Part shown: positions 1 to 10,355 of the stretch, in pieces
Position numbering within the stretch: position 1 is the stretch's first letter
Layout: each line of letters begins with the position of its first letter
Assembly: GCA_963778025.1 (NCBI GenBank)
Contig: CAVZTA010000003.1
Location: 496,001 to 560,000 of the forward strand
Length of the DNA: 64,000 bases
Source of the DNA: CAVZTA01 sp963778025
GTDB taxonomy: Bacteria; Chloroflexota; Limnocylindria; Limnocylindrales; CSP1-4
Direction of reading: 5' to 3'
Made by a program: the position numbers and the translations under genes
The notes under the pieces: model-generated
What the model was told of the DNA's origin: nothing
Databases searched by the model: none
What the model saw: only the letters and a program-made list of their open reading frames with translations

Positions 1-2
1 CG

Positions 3-221
3 ATCCGGGAGCTCGCGGAGCTCGTGCGCGACCTGGCGGGGAGTCGGTCGGAGATCCGCTACGTCCCCTATGACGAGGCGTACGGGCTGGGCTTCGAGGA
101 CATGCGCCGCCGGGTGCCGGACGTGTCGTTCCTCAGCCGGCTCACGGGGTTCGCGCCGGATACGCCGCTCGAGGTCACGATCGGCCAGATCATCGCGGAC
201 CAGCGGAAGGCCGCGGCGTGA
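3..221 (+). CDS. NAD-dependent sugar epimerase/dehydratase, C-terminal fragment
   Basis: This is the 3' end of a gene entering from the left edge; the frame is open from base 3 and stops with TGA at 219-221. The visible 72 residues include VPYDEAYGLGFEDMRRR and an LTGFAPDTPL stretch, typical of the C-terminus of extended short-chain dehydrogenases acting on nucleotide sugars (UDP-glucose 4-epimerase or NDP-glucose dehydratase type). The NAD-binding half is outside the window, so the substrate is unknown. The next gene starts inside its stop codon (GTGA overlap), so the two are probably translationally coupled. A CDP-glucose 4,6-dehydratase role would suit the RfbF-like gene downstream, but that is inference. 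Confidence 0.75.
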   Translation: MRELAELVRDLAGSRSEIRYVPYDEAYGLGFEDMRRRVPDVSFLSRLTGFAPDTPLEVTIGQIIADQRKAAA

Positions 222-1510
222 GCGCTGCGTGGTCGGCAGCGACCAAGCCCACGGCGGTCGAACCCGGCGCCGATGCAGGCCTCCCGCGTTGCCGCCACTG
301 CGGGACGCCGCTCAGCGAGACGTTCGTCGACCTCGGCATGTCACCGCTCTGTGAGCGCTTCCTGCGCGCCGACCAGCTCGACGAGATGGAGCCGTTCTTC
401 CCGCTCCACGTGCGGGTCTGCCCGGCGTGCCTCCTCGTCCAGCTGCCCGAATACGTCGGGCCCGAGGAGATCTTCGGCGAGTACGCCTACTTCTCGTCGT
501 TCTCCACCTCGTGGCTGGCCCATGCCGCCCGGTACGTCGACATGGCCATCGACCGGTTCGGCCTCGCGCCCGGCAGTCGCGTCATCGAAGCCGCCAGCAA
601 CGACGGCTATCTCCTGGAGCATGCGCGGGAGCGGGGGCTCACCGTCCTGGGCATCGAACCGGCGCGGAACATCGCGGACGTGGCACGCGAGAAGGGCATC
701 CCGACCATCAGCGAGTTCCTGGGGGCCGAGCTCGGCCGGCGTGTCGCGGCCGAGCAGGGCGCCGCGGACCTCGTGGTCGCGAACAACGTGTTCGCGCATG
801 TCCCGGACATCCATGACTTCACCGCCGGTCTCGCGGCGCTGCTGGCGCCCGAGGGCGTCCTGACCATCGAGATCCCGCATCTGCTGCGGCTCGTCGAAGG
901 CAACCAGTTCGACACCATCTACCACGAGCACTTCACGTACTACACGCTGCACACCGCAAGCGCCGTGCTGGGACGTCACGGCCTCGAGGTCTTCGATGTC
1001 GACGAGCTGCCGACCCACGGCGGCTCGCTGCGGATCTATGCGCAGCACGCCGCGACGGGGCGTCAGGCCCGCGCGGCGGTCGTCGACCGCGTGCTGGCGA
1101 CCGAGGTGGCGGGCGGCTGGACGACGCTCGAGGGTCACCGGAGCTTCGGACCCCGGGTCGAGGCGACGAAGCGGGCGCTCCTGCGCTTCCTGATCGCGGA
1201 GCGCGATGCGGGTCATCGGGTGGTCGCCTACGGCGCGCCCGGCAAGGGCAACACCCTGCTGAACTACTGCGGCATCCGGTCCGACCTGGTGGAGTACGCC
1301 GTCGATCGCAACCCGTACAAGCACGGCCGGTTCACGCCCGGGACGCACATCCCGATCCATCCGGTGGAGCGCCTGCTGGACGACCGGCCCGACGTCGTGC
1401 TCATCCTGCCCTGGAACCTGCGGACCGAGATCCGCGCGCAGCTCGGGTCGCTCGTCGATCGTGGCGTGCGGCTCGCGGTCCCGATCCCCGAGGTCGAGAT
1501 CCTGGGATGA
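218..1510 (+). CDS. SAM-dependent sugar C-methyltransferase
   Basis: 430 residues with the three-part architecture of NDP-hexose C-methyltransferases. A Cys-rich zinc-binding N-terminus carries CRHCG and CPAC pairs (about residues 24-70). A class I methyltransferase core follows (about 100-210), with a SAM site around VIEAASNDGYLL. The C-terminal domain contains AYGAPGKGNTLLNYCGI (about 335-350). Family members add a methyl branch to a keto-sugar during synthesis of branched deoxysugars. The GTG start overlaps the upstream stop by 4 nt. The frame is intact. A diverged paralogue lies on the opposite strand at 8101-9358, so this locus probably makes one or more branched sugars for a surface glycan or glycosylated product. 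Confidence 0.9.
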   Translation: MSAAWSAATKPTAVEPGADAGLPRCRHCGTPLSETFVDLGMSPLCERFLRADQLDEMEPFFPLHVRVCPACLLVQLPEYVGPEEIFGEYAYFSSFSTSWLAHAARYVDMAIDRFGLAPGSRVIEAASNDGYLLEHARERGLTVLGIEPARNIADVAREKGIPTISEFLGAELGRRVAAEQGAADLVVANNVFAHVPDIHDFTAGLAALLAPEGVLTIEIPHLLRLVEGNQFDTIYHEHFTYYTLHTASAVLGRHGLEVFDVDELPTHGGSLRIYAQHAATGRQARAAVVDRVLATEVAGGWTTLEGHRSFGPRVEATKRALLRFLIAERDAGHRVVAYGAPGKGNTLLNYCGIRSDLVEYAVDRNPYKHGRFTPGTHIPIHPVERLLDDRPDVVLILPWNLRTEIRAQLGSLVDRGVRLAVPIPEVEILG

Positions 1511-1532
1511 TCCCGCCGGGGCGCGTCGCGCG

Positions 1533-2332
1533 ATGAAGGTCGTCCTGTTCTGCGGCGGCTTGGGCATCCGGTTGCGCGAGCACAGCGAGTCGCATCCCGA
1601 AACCCATGGTGACGATCGGGTACCGGCCGATCCTGTGGCACGTGATGAAGTACTACGCCCACTTCGGCCATAGCGACTTCGTCCTCGCGCTGGGCTATGA
1701 GGCGTACGTGATCAAGGAGTACTTCCTCCGCTACGACGAGACCCGCTCGAACGACTTCGTGTCTCGAGGACGGCGCTCGCCATATCAAGTTGTTCAGCAC
1801 TGACCTCGATGACTGGCGCATCAGCTTCGTGGACACCGGCCTGAACGCGAACCTCGGCCAGCGCCTGCGGGCGGTCCGGCGCTACCTCGACGACGATCAG
1901 ATCTTCCTGGCCAACTACGGCGACACGCTGACCGACGCGCCGCTGGATCAGCTCGTCGAGCGGTTCCGGGCGTCGGACGCGATCGCCGCGTTCGTGAGCG
2001 TCAAGCCCACCAGCTACTCGTTCCACCTCGTCCATCACGGTCAGGACGGCCGCGTCGAGGGCATCGAGGACGTCCGCACCGCGGACATGTGGATCAACGG
2101 CGGCTACTTCATGTTCCGGCCGGAGATCTTCGACCACATCCAGCCGGGCGACGAGCTGGTCGAGGCGCCGTTCCGGCGGTTGATCGAGCTGGGCAAGCTC
2201 CACGCCTTCCGGTACGACGGGTTCTGGGCGCCGATGGACACGCTCAAGGACGTCCAGAACCTCGAGTCGCAGTGGGAGGCCGGCGACCCGCCGTGGGCGC
2301 TCTGGTCGCGGACCCGGGAGCCCGCCCGATGA
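1533..2332 (+). CDS. rfbF: glucose-1-phosphate cytidylyltransferase (RfbF-like), frame broken twice
   Basis: The family makes CDP-glucose from glucose-1-phosphate and CTP. The protein is readable in three successive frames: MKVVLFCGGLGIRLRE from ATG 1533, then MVTIGYRPILWHVMKYYAHF, then FSTDLDDWRISFVDTG to the stop at 2332. Removing one extra C near 1593 restores the expected SIPKPM nucleotide-sugar motif, and removing one T near 1762 restores FVLEDGARHIKLF. Both lesions are single-base insertions in otherwise well-conserved sequence, so sequencing error is more likely than decay. After correction the length is normal, about 265 residues. CDP-glucose feeds CDP-deoxysugar pathways, matching the epimerase and C-methyltransferase genes around it. 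Confidence 0.85.
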
Positions 2333-2357
2333 CGCCGGCCACACCGCCCCGCCCACG

Positions 2358-3011
2358 ATGACGGGTCCCCTCCAGCTCGCCTACCCTGCCGACCGGCCGT
2401 TCCGGCTGCTCGCGCTGGGGGCGCACCCGGACGACCTCGAGATCGGTGCCGGCGGCTTCCTGCTCCGGCTGGCGGCGGAGGCCCCGCACGGCCTCGACAC
2501 GCGCTGGGTCGTCCTCAGCGGCGACGACCAGCGGGCGATCGAGGCGAACGATGCGGCCCGGGCGTTCGCGGGCGATCGGGTGGATGTCCGCGTCGGCACG
2601 CTCCGCGACGCCTGGTTCCCGGCTGATTTCGAGGCCGCCAAGGCGCAGCTCATCGCGGCGGTCGACGGCTTCGCCGCGGACCTCGTCCTGGCGCCCGCGC
2701 TCCACGATGTCCATCAGGATCACCGGCTGCTCGCGGAGCTCGCGTGGCAGGTCGTGCGGACGCCCGCCATCTGGAGCTACGAGATCCCGAAGTTCGAAGG
2801 CGACCTCGGCCAGCCGAACGTCTTCGTGTGGCTCAGCGACGGGACCGCGCGTCGCAAGGCGGAGCTCCTCGTGCGCTGCTTCCCGTCGCAGGGCGGGCGC
2901 GCCTGGTTCCGCGAGGAGACGTTCCTGTCGCTGCTCCGCATCCGCGGTCTCGAGGCGAAGGCGCCCGAGGGCTACGCGGAAGCGTTCCATGTCCGCAAGC
3001 TCGTGATCTGA
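2358..3011 (+). CDS. PIG-L/LmbE family deacetylase
   Basis: 217 residues, complete and in one frame. It has the zinc-binding signature AHPDDLEIGAGG near residue 20 and a second metal motif, HDVHQDHR, near residue 118, both diagnostic of the PIG-L (LmbE) fold. Family members remove N-acetyl groups from amino sugars or related conjugates. The gene sits between the cytidylyltransferase and a second epimerase on the same strand with short gaps, so a role in modifying an N-acylated sugar of the same pathway is likely. No signal peptide or membrane segment is visible, so the enzyme should be cytoplasmic. Confidence 0.88.
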   Translation: MTGPLQLAYPADRPFRLLALGAHPDDLEIGAGGFLLRLAAEAPHGLDTRWVVLSGDDQRAIEANDAARAFAGDRVDVRVGTLRDAWFPADFEAAKAQLIAAVDGFAADLVLAPALHDVHQDHRLLAELAWQVVRTPAIWSYEIPKFEGDLGQPNVFVWLSDGTARRKAELLVRCFPSQGGRAWFREETFLSLLRIRGLEAKAPEGYAEAFHVRKLVI

Positions 3012-3019
3012 GGCGTCCC

Positions 3020-4070
3020 ATGCGCATCCTTGTGACCGGCCACCTGGGCTACATCGGCACCGTGCTGACGCCCGTGCTCCTGCGCGCGGGTCACGAGGTC
3101 GTGGGCCTGGATTCCGATCTGTACGGCGGCTGCACGTTCGGCCCGGACGACGGCGTGCCCGATGTGCCGGCCATCCGACGCGACCTGCGCGACGTGACGG
3201 TCGACGACCTCGCGGGCGTCGAGGCGGTCATCCACCTCGCCGCGCTGTCGAACGACCCGCTGGGCGACCTGGACCCGGAACTGACGTATGCCATCAACCA
3301 CCGGGCGTCGGTGCGGCTGGCGCGAGCTCGCCCGGACCGCGGGCGTCGAACGCTTCCTGTTCTCGTCCTCATGCTCGAACTACGGGGCCGCCGGCGGCCG
3401 TGAGCTGCTCGACGAGACCGCGGCGCTCAATCCCGTCACGCCGTACGGCATCAGCAAGGTCCGGACCGAGCGTGACGTCAGTGCGCTCGCGAGCGACAGC
3501 TTCTCGCCGACGTTCCTGCGCAACGCGACCGCGTACGGGGTGTCGCCGAGGCTGCGGTTCGACCTTGCCGTCAACAACCTCGTCGCGTGGGCGTACACCA
3601 CCGGCCGGGTGCTGCTCAAGAGCGACGGGACGCCGTGGCGGCCGTTCATCCACGTCGAGGACATCGCGCGCGCCTTCCTCGCCGTGCTCGACGCGCCGCG
3701 GGACGTGGTCCACGACCGCGCGTTCAACGTCGGCTCGTCGAGCGAGAACTACCAGATCCGGGACGTGGCGCGGATCGTCGCGGAGGTGGTCCCGGGCTCG
3801 ACCCTGGAGATCACGCCCGGCGCCTCGGCCGACGCCCGCGATTACCGCGTCTCGTGCGACCGGTTCCGGGATGCGGTCGGGTTCGAACCGAAATGGACGG
3901 TGCGCGCCGGGGCGGAGCAGCTCCTGGAGGCTTACCGCGCGGTCGGGGTGACGCTCGACGAGTTCGAGGGTCCCCGCTACCAGCGGATCGGGCACATCCG
4001 CTCGCTCCTCGCCGACGGCTCGCTGGCCCCGGATCTGCGGTTCACGCACGTCACGTCCGGGCATCCCTGA
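3020..4070 (+). CDS. NAD-dependent nucleotide-sugar epimerase/dehydratase, one frameshift
   Basis: It starts at ATG 3020, 8 nt after the deacetylase, with a Rossmann NAD motif (MRILVTGHLGYIG). The reading frame changes once: deleting one C at about 3323 (gcg-c-gag) joins SVRLA to ELARTAGVERFLFSSSCSNY. The catalytic Ser and the YGISK motif (Tyr-x-x-x-Lys) are intact, as is the later RPFIHVEDIARAF substrate/cofactor region. The corrected length of about 350 residues is normal for extended SDRs. This is the second epimerase of the plus-strand cluster and probably acts on the same activated sugar. The exact reaction (epimerase, dehydratase or reductase) cannot be read from sequence. Confidence 0.85.
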
Positions 4071-4110
4071 CGCGGGCGGCGGCTCACCGGTCCGGCATCG
4101 TCCCCTGCCC

Positions 4111-5069
4111 GTGACGCGCCCCTTCCGGTTCATCGCGCCGATGCCGCGCCTGATGGGCTCGCCCGCGGTGTGGCGCGACGCGATCCGGCGGATCGAGGAC
4201 CTCGGCTTCGACACGCTCTCGATCTCCGACCACCTCTCGGCGGGCTGGGTGATGGACCCGCTGACCGCGCTGACGGTGGCGTCCGAGGTCACCTCGCGGA
4301 TCCGGCTCCTGACGCTCGTGCTGGGCAACGACTTCCGCCACCCGGTTCCCGTCCACAAGGCGTTCGCGACCCTCGACGTGCTGAGCGGGGGGCGGGTGGA
4401 GATCGGCCTGGGCGCGGGCTGGATGGCCAGCGACTATGAGGCCGCGGGCTTCCCGTTCGACCCGCCGGCGATCCGCCTGGAACGTCTCGCCGAGGCGGTC
4501 GCGGTGATCGACGGCCTGTTCGGTGATCGCGCCGCTCGACTACGCGGGCCGGCACTACACGATCCGCGGCCTCGATGGCCTGCCCAAACCGGTCCAGCGC
4601 CCCCGGCCGCCGATCCTCCTGGGCGGCGGTGGCCCCAAGGCGCTCGCGATGGCGGGGCGGCTGGCGGACATCGTGGGCGTCCACGCCCGGCTCGCCGAGG
4701 GGTCCCTCGGCCCGGACGCGGCGGCCGACCTGCGCGCGGAGCGCTTCGCGCGAGAAGGTCGGCTGGGTGCAGGCGGCGTGGTCGGCTACAGGACGACCCG
4801 CGGGCGGCCCCGAGCTCCAGGCGAGCGCCTATCTCGTCGCGATCACCGATTCCCGTCCTGCCGGGGCGCGCGCGACCAGCTCGTTCGCGGGCTGGCTCGC
4901 GGCTGACGAGGCCGCCATGGCGGATTCGCCGGCCGTGCTGGTGGGCAGCGTGGAGGCGTGCGTGGAGCGCCTGGAGGCGAACCGCGAGCGCTTCGGCCTG
5001 AGCTATTGGAACCTGGGCGGCGACGTCGAGGCGGTCGCGCCGATCGTCGCGCGGCTGGCCGGCCGCTAG
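4111..5069 (+). CDS. LLM-class F420-dependent oxidoreductase, two frameshifts
   Basis: The product resembles the luciferase-like monooxygenase superfamily: IEDLGFDTLSISDHL near the N-terminus, an LTALTVASEVTSRIRLLT strand, and GRVEIGLGAGWMASDYEAAG, which lines the flavin pocket. Such enzymes in this type of organism usually use coenzyme F420 for hydride transfer. Two single-base insertions break the frame, an extra C at about 4528 (gat-c-gcg) and at about 4751 (gcg-c-gag); after removal the protein runs to the stop at 5069 with about 318 residues. It follows the sugar genes on the same strand after a 40-nt gap. Membership of the sugar pathway is possible but not shown. Confidence 0.8.
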
Positions 5070-5110
5070 GCATCGTTCGCTCGCGCGGGGCGAGCCTGAG
5101 CACCGTCGGG

Positions 5111-6414
5111 CTACGGGACGTAGGTCACCGAGGTGCAGCCGTTGAAGCGTGCGCCGGCGTCGTTGTTCTTCACGGTGACGCCGTCCACGCCGGTGAACGA
5201 CATGCCACCGCCGCGGCTGACGTTGTCGGCCACGGTCACGCGCTTTGGGCGGTGCGTCTGGTTCGAGACCGTCACGGTCAGACCGCCGGACATCCGGTTG
5301 CCCACGAACCGCAGGTCGCTGATCGGACCGTGACCCGCCGACGCCTAGGACGTAGCCCGAGTACTCGCCATCGATGCCGTTCGAGCCGACCGTGTTGTAC
5401 GACAAGTCGAGGGTGGCGGCGCCGGTCTGGACGCCGTACGAAAGCCCGTCGGGCTCGACGTCGAACGAGTACACGCCGACCTGGTCGATCGTGTTCCGGG
5501 TCGCCGTGACCCGCCGGCCGCCGGTGACCGACACGCCGTGGCGGCCCAGCCCCACGAACGTCGAGCGGGTGACCGTCACGCGGTCGGCCCACGAGTTGTC
5601 GCCGCCGGCCGAGTTGTCGTACGCGACATGGACGCCGTCGCCACGCATGTTGCGCACCGTCACGCCGTCGACCGCGACCGCATACGAGCCCTTCACGTCG
5701 AAGCCCATCTCGTACTGAGTCGAATTGCTCCAGTCGCCCGCGCGCGCGCCGCCGGTGACCGTGATCCCGCGGAGGAAGATGTACGAGCTGTGGTGGATGA
5801 CCTGCCACATCGAGTGCGGCACGCCGCCGGCCACCCGCTGGAACGTGCCGCCCCGGAGGGTCAGCCACGAGCGATGGCTGATCTTGAGGGTGCCGTCCAC
5901 GCGATACGTGCCCGAGAAGCACAGCGTGGAGTCGTTGGGCCGCGAGTCGATCCAGTGCTGGAGCGCGGCCGTCTGGTCCGAGCCCGTCGGCGCCGGCGCC
6001 ATGGGGCAGCGCGCCACGGGGAACGTGCGGCTGTACTGACGCGCTCGTGGACGGGATGGATGGCTTCGAGCCGTGGGCGATCCAGTACTCCGCGCTCGAG
6101 CGCGCGACACGGTAGAACGAGATCCGGTGCGTGCCAAGCGACATGCTCGTCGGGATCGGGACCCGCGTGAGGAACGTGCCCGACGACGACGCCAGGACGA
6201 TCTTCGTGGCCGTGCTGTTGGTGTCGAGCCGGATGAGGTATCCGGCGCCGGCCGTGAAGCCGCTGCCGTAGACCTTGTAGTACCCGCCGGCGACGGCCGA
6301 GCCGCCGACGGACACGGACGACGCTGCCGCCGTGGGGGCGGCGATGGTGGCGAGGCTGATGGCCGCCAGCACGGCGAGCAGCATCGAGCGGCGCAGGGGA
6401 CGAGAGACGCGCAA
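5111..6414 (-). CDS. secreted right-handed beta-helix protein with Ig-like N-domain, two frameshifts
   Basis: The protein begins with a signal peptide (MLLAVLAAISLATIAAPTAA). A domain of about 90 residues follows (SSVSVGGSAVAGGYYKVYG to HRISFYRVA), resembling the N-terminal domains of the proteins at 12703 and 25865. The rest is parallel beta-helix repeats (TVRNMRGDGVHVAYDN, RVTVTRSTFVGLGRHG, RVTVADNVSRGGG), as in polysaccharide lyases and pectate-lyase-like proteins. Extra bases near 6039 and near 5333 shift the frame. The start is uncertain: TTG 6414 follows a GGGAGGG ribosome site, and ATG 6384 is the alternative. It is probably extracellular and carbohydrate-binding or -cleaving; no catalytic residues can be assigned. 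Confidence 0.75.
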
Positions 6415-6753
6415 GGGTGAGACCCTCCCGTGGAGCCGACCGGCGGGCGGTCGACGGGCGCATCGCGTGATGGGGCGACGGGATGCGGTGGTGCCGTGGG
6501 GAGCCACTGTCGGTCGGGCCCATCCCGCGGCCGGGACGTCGCCCATCCTACCGGCCGGGACCGGCGCCGCGCAGAGCCCGGTCGGGGGAGCGGTGCCTAC
6601 GACGTTCGGGCTAGCGCTTCGTGGGACCGGGCTCCTCGCCCAGTGAGGCGCTCAGCGTTCGAGCTCCAGCGAGCCCGTGGGCCGGCCATGAGACCGAGCC
6701 CATGGGCGCCGGCGTGAGCGAGCGGCATGGCCCGCGGATGGCACGCCCGCAGA
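6415..6753. other. 339-bp intergenic stretch
   Basis: Upstream region of the beta-helix gene on the minus strand and downstream of the flavoprotein gene. I see no convincing ORF with a coherent product, no strong hairpin followed by U residues and no recognisable RNA motif. It probably holds the promoter of the beta-helix gene. Confidence 0.5.
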
Positions 6754-8098
6754 TCAGCTCGAGCCGAGGGCGCGGTCGGCGGCGCGTTCGCCGCTCAGGA
6801 ACGACTCGTCCGTCCAGAGGTGGTTCCACTCGCCGTAGCGACCGCACGGCAGGATGCCCACCTCGTCGAGGTAGCCGTGGATGGTCGCGACGGCCGGCGC
6901 CCGATCACGGTCCCAGATGACGTTCGCGAAGCGCGTGAACGTCGCCTCGGTGACGACGATCCGGTCGTCAGGGTGGATGAGGTCCATCGCCCGCAGATGC
7001 TCGAGCGTCGGCGGGATATGGTCCTCGGGCAGCGATCCCAGTGGCTGGTACTTCTCCGAGCTGTACCACTCGACCTGGATCGCCGATGCGCCGTCGGGCA
7101 CGACGGTGGGCGACAACCGGTGCGGAAAGCTGATCCGCGAGAACGGGATCTCGGCGTCGTAGATGTAGCGGATGTGGGTGTCGCCACCGATGCCCGGTCG
7201 GTCGACACCGACGTTCACGAGCACGACCGACGTCCAGGCCAGGCGCCGCGCTGCCGCGACCACCTCGTCCGGCGCGCCGACGATGAGGGGCACGAGATCG
7301 GGCAGCGGGATGCTCGAGACGAGCGCGGCGTAGCGGATCGTGTCACCGGTCGCGAAGGTGACGACCTTCGCCGCCGGGTCGATGCGGGTGACCTCGTGCG
7401 AGAGGTTGACGCCCGCGCGAGCCGCCCAGCCCGCGATGTAGGCGCTGTAGCCGCCGTGGGTCGGGTACCGGAAGTGGGTGACGTAGTGGAGGTCGCGGAC
7501 GGGCGCGGGCTCGAGCGCCCCGCGAAGCGCCTCCTCGAGCGACGGGCGGTACATCCGCGGACCGACCCAGTCCGTCGTGAGGTTCCGCATCTCCGTCGTG
7601 TGGTACTTGCGCCCGTAGGTCATCGGGAACGTCTCGGCGAAGGTGTCGCCGTAGGCCTGCCGCAGCCAGGTCTCGTAGTCGGCGGGCGGCGTCTCGTCGC
7701 CGGCCGCCGCGGCCGCCGCGTGGGCCTTCGCGAGGTCGGTCAGCACCGGCACGATCACGTCGGTCGGCAGCCCGTGGAGGTTGACCTGGAGCGGGTGGGT
7801 GAGGATGCGCCCCTTCCAGTGGTTGTCGAGCCCGATCGGCACCTGCTGGTAGTCGCCGCCCACCGCGTCCGCGAAGATGCCCTGGAGGCGCTCGTCCCGG
7901 GTGAAGGACACGTGGGGCCCGTCGTCGAAGGTGAATCCGCCCGGAAGCTGGTGGCTCGAGGTGTGGCCGCCGATGTACGGGTTCCGGTCGTAGACCGGCG
8001 TAGGGCGCGCCGGCGGCCTCGAGCCGATGGCCGGCACCGAAGCCCCCGAACCCCGTGCCGAGGACGACGATGGGCGGCGAGTCGGGGGACGCGGTCAC
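6754..8098 (-). CDS. FAD-dependent amine-oxidase/UDP-galactopyranose-mutase-like protein, one frameshift
   Basis: The N-terminus holds a dinucleotide-binding glycine motif (IVVLGTGFGGFGAGHRLEAAG), followed by VYDRNPYIGGHTSSH, which matches the second FAD-binding segment of protoporphyrinogen-oxidase/UDP-galactopyranose-mutase-like enzymes. A frame change near 8001 (one extra base) separates them; removal gives about 448 residues. The start GTG 8098 lies 2 nt after the stop of the upstream methyltransferase, so they form one operon with the two glycosyltransferases. By position and family it may isomerise a nucleotide sugar or act on a lipid-linked glycan. Substrate is unknown. Confidence 0.75.
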
Positions 8099-8100
8099 GG

Positions 8101-9358
8101 TCAGCGGGCCTCCACGGTCGGACGGACGGGCGGGATGGACTGTACGTCGGGCAGCGGGACGAGGAACCTGGTCCCGTGGTCCTGGAGCTCCGGCAGGGAC
8201 GCCACGATCTCGGGGGCCACGGTCCAGGCGAGGATGAGGAGGTCATCCGGCGGCGCGGCGATCAGCGACGCCCGGTCGACGATGGGGACGCGGACCCCCG
8301 GGACGGTGTGCCCATGCTTGGCCGTGGATGCATCGGCGGTGCGGGGCAGGAGCTCAGGGCCGATGCCCGCGCCGTTGAGGAGCGTCACGGCACGCGACGG
8401 CGCCCCGTAGCCTGCCACGACGCGGCCCGCGGCCGCCGCCTCGCCCAGTCGAGCGCGCAACGATCCGACCGACCGCGCCATGGCCGCCCCGAGGGCGCAC
8501 GAGCGCCTCCGGGCCGGCCACCGTCGCATCGTGCTCCCGGATCGCCCGGCCGACGTCGCCGCCCGTGCGCGACGGCGCGGCGGTGGACCGCCGGAACACG
8601 ACGCCCACGCTCCCACCGTGGATCGGCAGCGGCGTCGCGTCCACGACGGCCAGACCGTGGCGCTCCGCGGCGCGCTCCAGTGTCGACAGCGACTGGTAGG
8701 TGAAGTGGCCATGCCGGAAGGCATCCCAATGGCCATGGGCAAGCACCTGGCTCACGTCGTGGATCTGCGCGTACAGCGCTCCCTCCGGCGCGAGGATGCG
8801 CGCCGCGCCGGCGAGGGCGGCCCCGAGGTCGGGGGCATGGGCGAGGTGGAAGCCGTCGATGACGAGGTCGGCCGGGGGACCGGCGGCCAGGATGGTCTCG
8901 GGTGCGGTGACCGAGGTCGGGAGGACCTCGATGCCGCGCGCCCGCAGACCGTCGGCGACCGCGACGTCGGGCTCGAGGGCGACCACCGGGATCCCGCGAC
9001 CCGCCAGCAGGTGGCCCAGGTGGTTGCCGTGGGACGAGGCCTCCAGGACCCGGCTCCCCGGTCCGAGCGAAAACCGCTCGACGAGCCAGGCGGCGGTCCG
9101 CTCGGCGTGCGCGTTGAGCGTGGTCGACAGGAGCGCCAGGCCCTCGGGCCCCGCTTCGTCGACCACCGGAGCCTCCAGGGTCAGCTGCACGAGCCCGCAG
9201 GACGTGCACCGCCCGACCGCGAGTGGCCACCGCTCGTCGGGCGGATCACCGGGCAGCGGGAAGCGCGTCGCGAGCGGTTGCGCCCCGAGGTCCAGGACCG
9301 CGGGATCCAGCGTGGCCCCGCACGAGCGGCACCGGCCCGTGCCTCGCACCTCGATCAA
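8101..9358 (-). CDS. sugar C-methyltransferase paralogue, one frameshift
   Basis: It has the same architecture as the gene at 218-1510: N-terminal zinc motif (CRSCG, then CTSCG), methyltransferase core with SRVLEASSHGNHLGHLL, and C-terminal GYGAPSRAVTLLNGAGI. One extra base near 8493 breaks the frame before the C-terminal domain; corrected length is about 418 residues. The start is probably TTG 9358, overlapping the upstream glycosyltransferase stop (TTGA); GTG 9349 is an alternative. It lies between glycosyltransferases and the flavoprotein in one minus-strand operon. Two divergent C-methyltransferases about 7 kb apart suggest more than one branched or methylated sugar. Confidence 0.82.
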
Positions 9359-10336
9359 CGCGTCAGCAGCTTCGACACCCGGGGTCGGCCGATGTGCCGC
9401 AGCCCCAGCCGCTCGGCGAGGTAGACGAGCAGCCCCGCCGGCCAGGCGACGAGCCAGAGGACCTTGCCGCGTCGATCGTGGAGGTCGCGCCACTGGTCGC
9501 GCAGCCCGTGTCCCGAGTGGAACCCCGAACGTGCCACCTTCGCCGCCCGGCCGAACAGCTGGATGGGGGCGACCGGGAACCAGCGCATGTCGTTGTCGAG
9601 GACCGTCCGCGCCTCGAGGTAGCCGCCCGGGGCGTTGTCGGCCGGGTTGCGCGGCCGCGAGAGCGTGCCGACGGCCTCCTCGAGCGTGAACGTGCGAAGC
9701 ACCTCGTTGACGTAGCGCGTCCGGTAGCGCCGACCGATGGCGTCCCACAGCAGCGTCTCCGGGATGTAGCCGCTGTAGCCCTCGATGATCGGCAGCTCGA
9801 ACTGGCGCATCACGTCGACGCGCTGGAAGCCCCACTTCTCACCGTGGACCTTGTAGCGGAAGCGGAGCTCGATCGGGTCGGAGTCGAGGATGTCGCTGGG
9901 GAAGCGGTCGCCGATGAGTCGGCCCTGCTCGTCGACGCACAGGCCGGTCACCGCGCTGAATCGGTCGCGCTGGTCCTCGGGGATGCCCTCCCAGAGCGCC
10001 GCGAGCCGCTCGAGCGCATCGGGGTTGCACGCGTCGTCGGACGCGAGCGTGACCATGAACCGGCCCTGCGCCTCGCGCGGCGCACGGTTCCACGACACCT
10101 GGAGGCCGCGGTTCTCCTGGCGCAGGTAGCGGATCGGGAACGGCGACGATCGCTGCCAGCCGGCCATGAGCTCCGCCGTGCCATCGGTCGAGTCGTTGTC
10201 GATGACCAGCCACTCGAGATCCTTGAGCGTCTGCGCCATGAGGCTGTCGTGGACGCGATGCAGCGTGTGGGCCCGGTTCCGGGTGGGCGTGAACACCGTG
10301 AACAGCGGCGGGCGATCGGGGGGCAGGCGAGGTCAT
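9355..10336 (-). CDS. family 2 glycosyltransferase (first of tandem pair)
   Basis: A GT-A fold glycosyltransferase: FTPTRNRAHTLHRVHDSLM at the nucleotide-binding N-terminus, WLVIDNDSTDGT, and the acidic metal-binding region TLASDDACNPDAL. The C-terminus has a hydrophobic stretch (VLWLVAWPAGLLVYLA) that could anchor it to the membrane. ATG 10336 is the natural start, but an extra base near 10310 separates it from the main frame; otherwise GTG 10296 is used. It is clearly a paralogue of the next upstream gene: both share the CVDE, GEKWGF and LLWDAIGR/LVWDAIGR segments. It presumably adds one sugar during assembly of a surface glycan. Confidence 0.88.
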
Positions 10337-10355
10337 GACGGCTCCTGTGCGGCGT

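Noticed and set aside
1533..5069. The frame-broken rfbF, epimerase and LLM genes as true pseudogenes
   Set aside because: All lesions are single-base insertions with conserved sequence on both sides and no other sign of decay; sequencing error is the simpler explanation.
6727..8703. A 658-codon plus-strand open frame
   Set aside because: It is antisense to the conserved flavoprotein and methyltransferase genes and shows no recognisable domain.
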